A DNA stretch of 38,981 nucleotides from JBKEDS01 sp047975545 (lineage in GTDB: Bacteria; Bacteroidota; Bacteroidia; Flavobacteriales; Flavobacteriaceae), in contig JBKEDS010000053.1 of assembly GCA_047975545.1 (NCBI GenBank), positions 1-38,981 on the forward strand. Reading direction: 5' to 3'. The translations under genes were made by a program, and so were the position numbers. Below, one piece after another: positions 7,777-17,066 of this stretch. Positions within the stretch are counted from its first letter, which is position 1. Each line of letters begins with the position of its first letter. The notes beneath the pieces are model-generated. The model did not search any database, was not told where the DNA came from, and saw only the letters and a list, made by a program, of their open reading frames with translations.

Positions 7777-10635
7777 ATGCCTGAACAAAAACGCCTTTTC
7801 CTTGTCGATGCCTACGCCCTAATATTTCGTGGCTACTACGCCTTTATAAAAAACCCACGGGTAAACAGCAAGGGCATAGACACCTCGGCCATTATGGGCT
7901 TTATGAACTCGCTTCTCGACGTTATTAAGCGCGAGCGCCCCGACCACCTCGCCGTTTGTTTCGATAAGGGCGGAAGCGCCGATAGGGTTGAAATGTACCA
8001 AGAATACAAGGCCAACCGCGACGAAACCCCCGAAGCCATAAAAGTAGCCGTACCCTACATCCAGGACATATTAAAGGCCATGCACATCCCCATTATGGTT
8101 AAGGAAGGCTACGAGGCCGACGACGTTATAGGCACCCTGTCCAAGCAAGCCGAAAAACAAGGCTACCAAACCTTTATGGTAACGCCCGATAAGGATTTTG
8201 CCCAATTGGTAAGCGACAATATTTTTATGTACCGCCCAAAATCCTTCGGCGGCGGCTACGAAACCTGGGGTATTCCCGAAGTTAAACAAAAGTTTGAAGT
8301 TGAAAACCCGCTTCAAGTCATCGATTTTCTCGGCATGATGGGCGACTCCAGCGACAACATTCCCGGACTGCCCGGCGTGGGCGAAAAAACCGCCAAAAAA
8401 TTCATTGCCCAATACGGCAGCATGGAAAACCTACTGGCACACACCCACGAGCTTAAGGGCAAAATGAAGGAAAAAATAGAAGAAAATAAAGAACTGGGCA
8501 TACTTTCAAAAAAACTCGCCACCATAATGCTTGATGTTCCGGTGGAATTTGACGAAAAAGATTTTGAAATGAGCCAGCCCGACACCGAAAAAGTAACCGA
8601 AATATTTCAGGATTTGGAGTTTAGGCAACTCCTTACCAATTTCCTAAAAACATTTTCGGTTGAAGCCGAAGCAAAGGTCACTCCGAGCGAAGTCGAGAAG
8701 CCTTTATCATCTTCAACTGAAACTAAAAAAGGACAAAAAGGAACTGCCGGCACGGGACAATTTTCTTTGTTTGGAACAGATGATTCTAATACAGAAGATT
8801 CTGAAACAAGTTCAGAATTCAAAAGAAAAACCGCCGAAACCACCCCGCATTTTTACCAAAGCGTGGCCTCGGGCATGGCAACCAAACTGTTCATTAAAAA
8901 CTTAATAAACCAAACTTCGGTGTGTTTCGATACCGAAACCACCAACATCGACCCCATTAAGGCACAACTCGTAGGCATTGCCTTTTCGTGGCAAACAGGA
9001 AAAGGCTTTTATTTACCCTTTCCGGAAAACAAAACCGAAGCCCAAGATTTAATTGAAGCATTACGCCCATTTTTTGAAAGCGAATCCATCGAAAAAATCG
9101 GCCAGAACTTAAAATACGATATTAAAGTTTTGGCAAAATATAATGTTGAAGTAAAAGGCAAACTGTTCGATACCATGTTGGCGCACTACCTCATCAACCC
9201 CGATATGCGCCACAATATGGACGTTTTAGCCGAAACCTATTTAAACTATTCGCCCATTGCTATTGAAACCTTAATTGGCAAGGGAAAAAACCAAATATCC
9301 ATGCGCAACGTGCCTCTGGACAAACAAACCGAATATGCCGTCGAGGATGCCGATATTACCCTTCAGCTTAAAGAACATTTTGAAAAAGAACTCACCGAAG
9401 CCAACACCCAAAAACTGTTCAACACCATTGAAATTCGGTTGCTTCGGGTACTTGCCGCCATGGAACTGGAAGGGATTAATTTAGATGAAGGCTTTTTAAA
9501 ATCGCTATCCACCGAATTGGACAACGATATTAAAACCTTAGAAACTACTATTTATAAAGAAGCGGGCGAAACCTTCAACATAGTCTCGCCAAAACAATTG
9601 GGCGATATTTTGTTCGATAAACTAAAACTGGTGGACAAGCCCAAAAAAACCAAAACAGGACAATATGCCACAAGTGAGGATATTTTAAGCTACCTTGCCA
9701 AGGACCACGATATTATCCAACATATTTTGGACTTTAGGGGGCTATCCAAACTAAAAAGCACCTATGTCGATGCTTTACCGCTACAAGTAGAACCATCAAC
9801 GGGCAGAGTACATACCGATTATATGCAAACCGTTGCCGCCACAGGGCGTTTAAGCAGCAACAACCCCAATTTGCAAAACATACCCATCCGTACCGAACGG
9901 GGTCGGGAAGTGCGCAAGGCCTTTATCCCCAGAAACGAAAACTACACGCTTCTTGCCGCCGATTACAGCCAAATCGAGCTGCGTATTATTGCCGCTTTAA
10001 GCGAAGAAGAAACCATGATCGAGGCCTTTAATAAAGGCGAGGATATTCACGCCTCGACCGCCGCCAAAGTTTTTAATGTTCCTATAAGCAAAGTAACCCG
10101 CGAACAGCGCAGCAACGCCAAAACCGTTAATTTTGGCATTATTTACGGCGTTTCTTCTTTTGGATTAAGCAACCAAACCAATTTAAGCCGTAGCGAGGCC
10201 AAGGAACTCATAGACACGTATTACGACACTTACCCCAAATTAAAGCGTTTTATAGGCGAGCAAGTCGATTTTGCCCGTGACCACGGCTACGTACAAACCA
10301 TTTTGGGCCGCCGCCGTTACTTAAACGATATTAACTCCCGCAATGCCGTGGTGCGTGGTGCTGCCGAGCGCAACGCCGTAAACGCCCCCATACAAGGCAG
10401 TGCCGCCGATATTATTAAAATAGCCATGATTAATATTTACAACAAGTTGGAAACCGGAAATTTTAAAACCAAAATGCTATTGCAAGTACACGATGAGTTG
10501 GTGTTCGATGTGTACAACCCCGAAATGCAAACCATAAAAGCATTGGTTAAAACCGAAATGGAAAATGCTTATAAATTAAACGTGCCACTTGTTGTCGATT
10601 TAGGAACGGGAAATAATTGGCTGGAGGCGCATTAA
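7777..10635 (+). CDS. polA: DNA polymerase I
   Basis: This 952-residue protein has all three classical domains. The 5'-3' nuclease (residues 1-290) shows FLVDAYALIFRGYYAF, EADDVIGTLSK, TPDKDFAQLV and DNIPGLPGVGEKTA. A Ser/Thr/Glu-rich linker covers about 290-350. The 3'-5' exonuclease (365-550) retains its acidic residues in CFDTETTNIDP, GQNLKYDIKVL and YAVEDADITL, so proofreading is probably active. The polymerase domain (560-952) has ATGRLSSNNPNLQNIP, LLAADYSQIELRI, the finger helix RSNAKTVNFGIIYGVSSFGL and the catalytic LLQVHDELVFDV. The role is Okazaki fragment processing and DNA repair. It is monocistronic by spacing and divergent from the metallophosphoesterase gene. Confidence 0.98.
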   Translation: MPEQKRLFLVDAYALIFRGYYAFIKNPRVNSKGIDTSAIMGFMNSLLDVIKRERPDHLAVCFDKGGSADRVEMYQEYKANRDETPEAIKVAVPYIQDILKAMHIPIMVKEGYEADDVIGTLSKQAEKQGYQTFMVTPDKDFAQLVSDNIFMYRPKSFGGGYETWGIPEVKQKFEVENPLQVIDFLGMMGDSSDNIPGLPGVGEKTAKKFIAQYGSMENLLAHTHELKGKMKEKIEENKELGILSKKLATIMLDVPVEFDEKDFEMSQPDTEKVTEIFQDLEFRQLLTNFLKTFSVEAEAKVTPSEVEKPLSSSTETKKGQKGTAGTGQFSLFGTDDSNTEDSETSSEFKRKTAETTPHFYQSVASGMATKLFIKNLINQTSVCFDTETTNIDPIKAQLVGIAFSWQTGKGFYLPFPENKTEAQDLIEALRPFFESESIEKIGQNLKYDIKVLAKYNVEVKGKLFDTMLAHYLINPDMRHNMDVLAETYLNYSPIAIETLIGKGKNQISMRNVPLDKQTEYAVEDADITLQLKEHFEKELTEANTQKLFNTIEIRLLRVLAAMELEGINLDEGFLKSLSTELDNDIKTLETTIYKEAGETFNIVSPKQLGDILFDKLKLVDKPKKTKTGQYATSEDILSYLAKDHDIIQHILDFRGLSKLKSTYVDALPLQVEPSTGRVHTDYMQTVAATGRLSSNNPNLQNIPIRTERGREVRKAFIPRNENYTLLAADYSQIELRIIAALSEEETMIEAFNKGEDIHASTAAKVFNVPISKVTREQRSNAKTVNFGIIYGVSSFGLSNQTNLSRSEAKELIDTYYDTYPKLKRFIGEQVDFARDHGYVQTILGRRRYLNDINSRNAVVRGAAERNAVNAPIQGSAADIIKIAMINIYNKLETGNFKTKMLLQVHDELVFDVYNPEMQTIKALVKTEMENAYKLNVPLVVDLGTGNNWLEAH

Positions 10636-10734
10636 GTATTATCCGTGTATTTAAAGAATTTCTTAGCTCATTCGTAATTAACAAACGTTACTAAAAGGCA
10701 CAAAGCAGCCCCTCGTTCCGTTGTTTATTTAACA

Positions 10735-10779
10735 CAAAAAAAACATTAGCTTACCCCGACATAAGGGCCTAACTAATGT
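10735..10779 (-). terminator. Strong intrinsic terminator, possibly the 3' end of a small RNA
   Basis: On the minus strand ACATTAG (10779-10773) pairs with CTAATGT (10749-10743), enclosing a further GGCCC/GGGG-containing helix. It is followed directly by eight T. It lies 105 nt beyond the stop of the GSCFA gene, so it may end that transcript. A TACATTTG box on the same strand at 10825-10818 would instead allow an independent RNA of about 75-85 nt. Confidence 0.6.
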
Positions 10780-10817
10780 AATTTCAAACTAACTAACTCT
10801 AACAATTCTAAACAGGG

Positions 10818-10825
10818 CAAATGTA
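10818..10825 (-). promoter_or_regulatory. Candidate -7 box (TACATTTG) for a small RNA
   Basis: This is an exact TAnnTTTG match on the minus strand, about 40 nt before the terminator stem. A TTG at the proper -33 distance is not present; the nearest is 28 nt away. The promoter is therefore weakly supported. Confidence 0.3.
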
Positions 10826-10883
10826 TATTGCGCAATTGGTTTTTATGTTATTGCAAGGTTAAGCAATTATTATAAAAACAGTT

Positions 10884-11834
10884 TTAAAATTCAATATGCG
10901 GAAATTGAAGTCGAAGTATTTCCTTCTTTTTATCAAGATTTTGAAGAAATTTTAAATGCAATGCCGAACCCGGGTTAAACGCCTTATGCCGAAGTCCTTT
11001 TTGAACAACATCCACCTCGTCCATAATTTTAAAAGCGGTTAAAGATACCCAAACCGTTTTAAAAGCCTCCCAAATATACTGTATGGCCGTTGCGTTGGGA
11101 TGCAGCATATCTTCGGCATAAAACCGATAGTCGCGCAGTTCGTCCATCATAATTTCGTATGAAGGGAAATAAAACGTGTTTTTTTCACTGTTTAAAACCC
11201 GATGGACCGCCGTAATTAAATGCGCCTTGCTTTGCGAATTTTCAACAAAACCATCCTTAATATGGCGTATTGGCGATACCGTAAAAATAACGATTGCTTT
11301 TGGGTTTATGGCTTTAATGTTTCCAATTAAATTTTGAAGCGATTGCTCAATATCCAAAACCGAAAGCAATGTTTTATCGAACTCGGTTTGGGGCATTTTA
11401 TGGCAATTGGCAACAGGTTTTCCGCTTTTTTTTAAACGGTAAATCCAAGCCGTTCCCAAGGTAACAACAATATGCGAGGCATTTTTTAAGGCATTGTTTG
11501 TTGTTTTTAAGTTGATGTTTAAATGCTCTAAAAGGCTTTCTTTTGAAACGTTGCTTAACTTAGAATGCGCATCGAAACAATGCCATTGCTCGTTGTGGAA
11601 AAACACATCGCTTTCCGAGTATACTTCGCCCTTAACAGCTTTAAAAACAAGGGTTTCAATAGCCTGCGGATGAAACAAAACACCAAACGGATTTTGAAAA
11701 TTTTGAAACTTGAAATAGTTTAATTTTTCACCGATATTCTCTACAAAACACGACCCCAACAATACAATATTAGAGGTATAGCCCATTAAATTATCGGGCT
11801 GTTTTGTTAACGGTATTTGGGTTTGAAGTTTCAT
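10884..11834 (-). CDS. GSCFA domain protein (SGNH-like hydrolase fold)
   Basis: This 316-residue protein carries the family signature VLLGSCFVENIGEKL near residue 30, with NPFGVLFHP soon after. It also has VVTLGTAWIYR and VIFTVSPIRHIKDG, and the late catalytic-type segment DMLHPNATAIQYIWEAF. GSCFA proteins (PF08885) are common in Bacteroidota and resemble SGNH esterases, with Ser in the GSCF block and Asp/His in the DxLHP block. The natural substrate is unknown, and no signal peptide is seen. It lies downstream of alaS on the same strand with a gap of 89 nt. The polA / GSCFA / alaS neighbourhood looks like a conserved housekeeping region. Confidence 0.92.
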   Translation of the reverse strand: MKLQTQIPLTKQPDNLMGYTSNIVLLGSCFVENIGEKLNYFKFQNFQNPFGVLFHPQAIETLVFKAVKGEVYSESDVFFHNEQWHCFDAHSKLSNVSKESLLEHLNINLKTTNNALKNASHIVVTLGTAWIYRLKKSGKPVANCHKMPQTEFDKTLLSVLDIEQSLQNLIGNIKAINPKAIVIFTVSPIRHIKDGFVENSQSKAHLITAVHRVLNSEKNTFYFPSYEIMMDELRDYRFYAEDMLHPNATAIQYIWEAFKTVWVSLTAFKIMDEVDVVQKGLRHKAFNPGSALHLKFLQNLDKKKEILRLQFPHIEF

Positions 11835-11923
11835 GTTTTAAAGTTGAACGTTTCAAAAATGGCAATTAAAACCCATCTTGGCTAAAACAATTGTTCGCTG
11901 TACCACTCCCTTGTTTTTTTCGC

Positions 11924-14536
11924 CTACTTAATATAACCTTCGGCTTTGCTTAAAGCCTCGGCAATACCCTCGGGTTTTTTACCGCCTGCCGTGGCAAAAA
12001 ACGGTTGTCCGCCACCGCCGCCTTGGATATACTTGCCCAATTCGCGCACTACTTTTCCGGCATCCAATCCTTTTTCGGCTACCAGTTCCTTGGAAATATA
12101 GCAGGTTAAAAGTGCCTTGCCCTCGTTTTCGGCCGCAAACAGTAAAAATAAATTGTTGTACTGGCCGCCCAGTTCAAAAGCAATATCCTTTAGTCCGGCA
12201 GCATCTAAATCCAGCTTTTTGGCCAAAAACGTAATGCCGTTTGTTTGGGTTAGTTCGCTTTTTAAGGTTTCCTTTATAGTTGCGGCTTTATCTTTAAGCA
12301 AGGTTTCAATTTGCTTTTTTAAGCTCGTGTTTTCATCCTGTAATTGTTGTAGGGCTTTTACGGGTTCTTTGGTGTTGTTAAGCAAGGCTTTCATGTCGTG
12401 GTAGGCCTTATTGTTATCAAAATAATAATCCCTTGTTGCGGCGTTTGTAATGGCCTCGATACGGCGTATCCCTGCAGCTACGGCGCCTTCGGAAAGGATT
12501 TTAAAGTGCCAAATATCGCCCGTATTTTTTACGTGTGTACCACCGCAGAGTTCAATGGATTTCCCAAAGCGGATGGAGCGCACCGTATCGCCATACTTTT
12601 CGCCAAACAGGCTCATGGCACCATCGGCAATGGCATCTTCTTTTGGGGTATTTCGTTTTTCTTCCAACGGCAACTTATCGGCTATTCGGGCGTTTACAAA
12701 ATTTTCAACATCGGTTAATTCTTCCTCCGTTAATTTCGAAAAATGCGAAAAATCGAAACGCAGGCTATTGGCGTGCACCGCACTTCCCTTTTGCTCGACA
12801 TGCGTGCCCAAAACCTCCCGCAGGGCTTGGTGCAGCAAGTGGGTGGCACTGTGGTTGCATTCGGTGCGGTAGCGTTGGTTTTTATCGACCACCGCTTTAA
12901 AGCTACCGTTAATATGTTTGGGCAGGTTTTTGGTGAAATGGATAATAACGTTGTTTTCCTTTTTGGTATCGACAATGTAAACAAGGTCGCCATTGGTGCT
13001 TTCCAAATAACCCTTGTCGCCAACCTGTCCGCCGCCCTCGGCATAAAACGGTGTTAGGTTAAACACCAGTTGGTACATTTCGCCGTCTTTTTTCGACACC
13101 ACTTTACGGTAGCGGGTAATGCGTACAGTGGCTTGCAGGGTGTCGTAGCCCACAAATTCCTCGTAAGGGTCGTCGGCAAGGATTACCCAGTCGTCGGTAC
13201 TCATTTCGCTGGCAGCGCGCGAGCGTTCTTTTTGTTTGTTTAGCTCTATATTGAAGCCTTTTTCATCTAATTTTAAACCTTTTTCGTTTAAAATCAGGGC
13301 TGTTAAATCTATGGGAAAGCCGTAGGTATCGTAAAGCTCAAAAGCCTTTTCGCCCGAAACTACGCCGTTCGAAGTGCTTTCAACAATACCGTTTAGCAGT
13401 ACAAGGCCTTGTTCCAGGGTTCGTAAAAAGGATTGTTCTTCTTCTTTTATAACATTTTCGACCAATTGTTTTTGTGCTTTTATTTCGGGGAAGGCCTGGC
13501 CCATTTTTTCGCTTAGCACATCGACCAACCTATAAATAAACGGTTCTTTTTTATCCAAGAACGTAAACCCGTAACGCACGGCACGGCGCAAGATACGGCG
13601 GATAACATAGCCGGCCCCGGTATTGCTGGGCAGTTGCCCGTCGGCAATGGAAAAGGCCACGGCACGAACGTGGTCGGCAATAACCCGGATGGCCACGTCG
13701 ACCATTTCGGATTTGCCGTATTTTTTATGGGTTATGGTTTCAATTTCCCGTATTATGGGCGTAAACACATCGGTATCGTAGTTGGACTGTACGCCTTGCA
13801 GTACCATGCACAAACGCTCGAAACCCATACCGGTATCGATGTGTTTTTCGGGCAAAACCTCCAAACTGCCATTGGCTTTTCGGTTGTACTGCATAAATAC
13901 CAAGTTCCAAATTTCCACCACTTGCGGGTGGTCCTGGTTTACCAAGTCCCTGCCCGGAGTTTTGGCTTTTTCCTCGGCCGAGCGAATATCAACGTGTATT
14001 TCGCTACATGGGCCGCAAGGACCTTGGTCGCCCATTTCCCAAAAATTGTCTTTTTTGTTGCCTTTTAGTATGCGGTCCTCGGCAATGTACTGCTTCCAAA
14101 TATCGTAGGCCTCGGTGTCCATGGGCAGGCTGTCGTCGGCACTGCCTTCAAAAACCGTTACGTACAAAATATCCTTATCAATGCCAAACACATCGGTTAA
14201 CAGTTCCCAAGCCCAAGCAATGGCTTCTTTTTTAAAGTAATCGCCAAAACTCCAGTTGCCCAACATTTCGAATAAGGTATGGTGGTAGGTATCGTAACCA
14301 ACTTCTTCCAAATCGTTATGCTTACCGGAAACGCGCAAACATTTTTGGGTATCGGCAATGCGCTTGCTCTTGGGTTTTGCATTGCCCAAAAAATACTCCT
14401 TAAAGGGCGCCATACCGGAGTTTACAAACATTAGGGTTGGGTCGTCCTTGAGCACCATGGGCGCCGAGGGCACGATAAGGTGTTTCTTTTCTTCAAAAAA
14501 ACTTAAAAATTTGGCTCGAATGTCTTGTGATTTCAT
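11924..14536 (-). CDS. alaS: Alanine-tRNA ligase
   Basis: This 870-residue protein is full length for the family and charges tRNA-Ala in the cytoplasm. The class II catalytic core is at the N terminus (FLSFFEEKKHLIVPSAPMV, HHTLFEMLGNWSFGDYF, WEMGDQGPCGPCSEIHVD, HIDTGMGFERL). The editing domain that clears Ser/Gly-tRNA-Ala has HSATHLLHQALRE and the metal-site CGGTHVKNTGDI. The C-terminal domain ends with the glycine-rich IQGGGGGQPFFATAGG. All expected motifs are present. It is transcribed divergently from the M23 peptidase gene. Confidence 0.98.
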   Translation of the reverse strand: MKSQDIRAKFLSFFEEKKHLIVPSAPMVLKDDPTLMFVNSGMAPFKEYFLGNAKPKSKRIADTQKCLRVSGKHNDLEEVGYDTYHHTLFEMLGNWSFGDYFKKEAIAWAWELLTDVFGIDKDILYVTVFEGSADDSLPMDTEAYDIWKQYIAEDRILKGNKKDNFWEMGDQGPCGPCSEIHVDIRSAEEKAKTPGRDLVNQDHPQVVEIWNLVFMQYNRKANGSLEVLPEKHIDTGMGFERLCMVLQGVQSNYDTDVFTPIIREIETITHKKYGKSEMVDVAIRVIADHVRAVAFSIADGQLPSNTGAGYVIRRILRRAVRYGFTFLDKKEPFIYRLVDVLSEKMGQAFPEIKAQKQLVENVIKEEEQSFLRTLEQGLVLLNGIVESTSNGVVSGEKAFELYDTYGFPIDLTALILNEKGLKLDEKGFNIELNKQKERSRAASEMSTDDWVILADDPYEEFVGYDTLQATVRITRYRKVVSKKDGEMYQLVFNLTPFYAEGGGQVGDKGYLESTNGDLVYIVDTKKENNVIIHFTKNLPKHINGSFKAVVDKNQRYRTECNHSATHLLHQALREVLGTHVEQKGSAVHANSLRFDFSHFSKLTEEELTDVENFVNARIADKLPLEEKRNTPKEDAIADGAMSLFGEKYGDTVRSIRFGKSIELCGGTHVKNTGDIWHFKILSEGAVAAGIRRIEAITNAATRDYYFDNNKAYHDMKALLNNTKEPVKALQQLQDENTSLKKQIETLLKDKAATIKETLKSELTQTNGITFLAKKLDLDAAGLKDIAFELGGQYNNLFLLFAAENEGKALLTCYISKELVAEKGLDAGKVVRELGKYIQGGGGGQPFFATAGGKKPEGIAEALSKAEGYIK

Positions 14537-14713
14537 CGACTTAAAACGTTAGTGTCGTGTTAAATTACACGTAATTGAAAAACAATTTTTATCTTTACCC
14601 GTTCACTACGTCGCAAAACTTCAATATTATTATTGAAAGATAATATTTTGGGCGTTTTGGCGTTTGCAACAACGGTACGGCAAATTAAGTGCAAAAATAG
14701 AATAAATTAGGAC

Positions 14714-15685
14714 ATGAGTAAGGTAAAATATTATTACGACTCCGAAACGCTTTCGTATAAAAAAATAGAGCGCAAAAAAAGACGCACTTTTAAGGTTGTT
14801 GCCATGTTTATCTTGGCTTCGGCACTTTTTGGGTTTTTGTTTGTTTTTATTGCCGGCCAATATGTAGAATCGCCAAAAGAACGCATGCTTAAACGCGAAC
14901 TGGTAAACATGCAACTTCAATTTGAACTGTTGAACAAAAAAATGGAACAAGCCGAAGCGGTATTGGGCAATGTGGCCGAACGCGACAACAATATTTACCG
15001 TGTTTATTTTGAGGCCAACCCCATTCCCGATGAGCAACGCCGGATAGGCTTTGGCGGTATAAACCGCTATAAGAATTTGGAAGGTTTTGATAATTCGAAA
15101 CTAATAATTGAAAGCAATAAACGTATAGACGTGCTACAAAAACAAATTGTGGTACAGTCGAAATCCTTGGACGAAGTGGCCAAACTTGCCGAAAAAAAAG
15201 AAGCCCTTTTGGCCGCCATACCCGCCATACAACCTGTTAACAATAAGGATTTAACCCGTATGGCTTCCGGTTTTGGTATGCGAAACGACCCTTTTACCAA
15301 AGTTAGAAAAATGCACTGGGGCATGGATTTTACCGCCCCTCGCGGCACCCCCGTTTATGCCAGTGGCGATGGTATTGTAGAGCGTGCCGACTCCAACTCG
15401 GCCGGTTACGGCAACCATATCAGGATAGAACACGGCTACGGCTATGTTAGCTTATACGCCCATTTATACAAGTACAACGTTAGAAAAAACCAAAAAGTTA
15501 AGCGTGGCGATTTAATTGGTTTTGTTGGCAGCACGGGACGCTCAGAAGCACCGCACCTACACTACGAAGTGTTTAAGGACGGCGAGCGTATTGACCCAAT
15601 TAACTTTTACTACGGCAGCTTAACGGCCGAAGAGTACAGTAAATTATTGGAACACGCTTCCATGGAAAACCAATCCTTGGATTAA
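14714..15685 (+). CDS. Membrane-anchored M23 family peptidase
   Basis: This 323-residue protein has a short basic cytoplasmic start, one membrane helix at about 30-50 (VVAMFILASALFGFLFVFIA), coiled-coil segments (about 60-85 and 130-170), and a C-terminal LytM/M23 domain from about 185. The Zn ligands are visible in MHWGMDFTAP (HxxxD) and APHLHYEVFKDG (HxH). They are flanked by SGFGMRNDPF and YVSLYAHL, so it looks catalytically competent. It probably cleaves peptidoglycan cross-bridges or regulates septation at the periplasmic face. Its stop overlaps the start of the MerR gene by one base (TAATG), indicating translational coupling. Confidence 0.93.
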   Translation: MSKVKYYYDSETLSYKKIERKKRRTFKVVAMFILASALFGFLFVFIAGQYVESPKERMLKRELVNMQLQFELLNKKMEQAEAVLGNVAERDNNIYRVYFEANPIPDEQRRIGFGGINRYKNLEGFDNSKLIIESNKRIDVLQKQIVVQSKSLDEVAKLAEKKEALLAAIPAIQPVNNKDLTRMASGFGMRNDPFTKVRKMHWGMDFTAPRGTPVYASGDGIVERADSNSAGYGNHIRIEHGYGYVSLYAHLYKYNVRKNQKVKRGDLIGFVGSTGRSEAPHLHYEVFKDGERIDPINFYYGSLTAEEYSKLLEHASMENQSLD

Positions 15686-16014
15686 TGCACATAGAACTGC
15701 CCGATAAACGTTATTACAGTATTGGCGAAGTAGCCAGGGCTTTTGGCGTTAACACCTCGTTAATCCGTTTTTGGGAAAACGAGTTCGATGTACTAAAACC
15801 AAAAAAAAACGCCAAGGGCAACCGAAAATTTACCCCCGAGGATATTACCAGTTTAAAGCTAATTTACCATTTGGTAAAAGAAAGGGGCTTTACCTTGGAC
15901 GGTGCCAAAACACATTTGCGGGAAAACAAAAAAGAAACGCTTACCAATTTTGATATTATAAGCAAATTAGAATATATAAAAACACAACTTACAAACATAA
16001 AACAACACCTTTAA
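15685..16014 (+). CDS. MerR-family transcriptional regulator
   Basis: This 109-residue protein has an N-terminal winged helix: RYYSIGEVARAFGVNTSLIR, then FWENEFDVLKPKKNAKGNRK, FTPEDITSLKLIYHLVKERG and FTLDGAKTHLRENK. The C-terminal helix is short and no cysteine-rich effector site exists, so it is unlikely to be a metal sensor. It is of the small MerR type routinely found after M23 peptidase genes in Bacteroidota. Its target is unknown. It is coupled to the upstream gene by a TAATG overlap and followed by lemA after 10 nt. Confidence 0.9.
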   Translation: MHIELPDKRYYSIGEVARAFGVNTSLIRFWENEFDVLKPKKNAKGNRKFTPEDITSLKLIYHLVKERGFTLDGAKTHLRENKKETLTNFDIISKLEYIKTQLTNIKQHL

Positions 16015-16024
16015 CTTTTTTATT

Positions 16025-16621
16025 ATGAAGAAATTTTTACCGTTAATTATTATTGCCGTACTTGCTTTTGCCCTATATTCTTGGGGAAAGAACTTTAACA
16101 ACAAGGCAGTTATCCTAAACGAAAATGTTAGCGAAGCCTGGGGCAACGTACAAACCGCCTACCAACGCCGAAACGATTTAATTGGCAATTTGGTTAAAAC
16201 CGTACAGGGCGCGGCCGATTTCGAGCGCAAAACCCTTACCGATGTTATCGAGGCCCGCGCCAAAGCCACCTCCATTAGCATAGACCCCAACAACATTACG
16301 CCCGAACAATTGGCACAGTACAACCAAGTACAGGGCGGCCTAAGCGGCGCCTTAAAAAGCTTGTTGGTAACGGTTGAACGCTATCCCGATTTAAAAGCCA
16401 ACCAAAACTTTTTAAAACTCCAAGACGAGCTAACCAGTACCGAAAACACCATACAAACCGCCCGGACACGCTACAACGAGGCCATAAAACCGTATAACAT
16501 ACACGTAAAAACCTTCCCCAATTCGTTGTTGGCGGGCATTTTAAATTTTGATGAAAAGCCATATTTCGATGCCGAAGCAGGCGCCGAAAAACCGGTAGAC
16601 GTAGAATTCGACTTTAAATAA
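16025..16621 (+). CDS. lemA: LemA family protein
   Basis: This 198-residue protein has a single N-terminal membrane helix (KKFLPLIIIAVLAFALYSWG) and a helical-bundle body. It carries the typical segments VSEAWGNVQTAYQRRNDLIG, NLVKTVQGAADFE, RYPDLKANQNFLKLQDELT and TENTIQTARTRYNEAIKPYN, and ends with a hydrophobic FPNSLLAGILNF. LemA proteins are membrane-anchored with an exposed bundle. They are very often encoded beside TPM-domain genes, as here. The function is poorly defined, with envelope or membrane-associated quality control suggested. Confidence 0.94.
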   Translation: MKKFLPLIIIAVLAFALYSWGKNFNNKAVILNENVSEAWGNVQTAYQRRNDLIGNLVKTVQGAADFERKTLTDVIEARAKATSISIDPNNITPEQLAQYNQVQGGLSGALKSLLVTVERYPDLKANQNFLKLQDELTSTENTIQTARTRYNEAIKPYNIHVKTFPNSLLAGILNFDEKPYFDAEAGAEKPVDVEFDFK

Positions 16622-16628
16622 AAAAACG

Positions 16629-17066
16629 ATGTCGCAAGTAGAACGCTTTCTTTCCGAAAAAGAAGAAAACGACATCATTACGGCCATACGTACCGCCGAG
16701 AAGAATACTTCGGGCGAAATCCGTATCCATATTGAAAACACTTCTAAGGGCGATGCCTATAAGCGCGCCCTTGAAGTGTTCCATTACCTAAAAATGGACA
16801 ATACCAAAGCCCAAAACGGTGTACTTATTTATGTAGCCGTTAAAGATAAAACTTTTGTTATTTATGGCGATAAGGGCATAAACGAAGCCGTTCCAAAAGG
16901 ATTTTGGAACAGCACCAAGGATTTAATGCAGGGTCATTTTAAAGTCGGAAATTTCAAACAAGGTTTAATCGATAGCGTGTTGGAAGCCGGAAAAATGCTG
17001 GAAACCTATTTTCCGTGGCAACATGGCGATATTAACGAACTACCCAATACTATTTCCAAAGGTTAA
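16629..17066 (+). CDS. TPM domain protein, soluble form
   Basis: This 145-residue protein consists of one TPM domain (PF04536-like). Visible segments are FLSEKEENDIITAIRTAEKN, TSGEIRIHIENTSKGDAYKR, QNGVLIYVAVKDKTFVIYGD and FKQGLIDSVLEAGKML. There is no signal peptide or membrane helix, so this copy should be cytoplasmic, unlike its downstream neighbour. It starts 7 nt after lemA and its stop directly abuts the start of the next TPM gene. It is probably part of a LemA-TPM complex; this is inferred from gene order. Confidence 0.9.
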   Translation: MSQVERFLSEKEENDIITAIRTAEKNTSGEIRIHIENTSKGDAYKRALEVFHYLKMDNTKAQNGVLIYVAVKDKTFVIYGDKGINEAVPKGFWNSTKDLMQGHFKVGNFKQGLIDSVLEAGKMLETYFPWQHGDINELPNTISKG

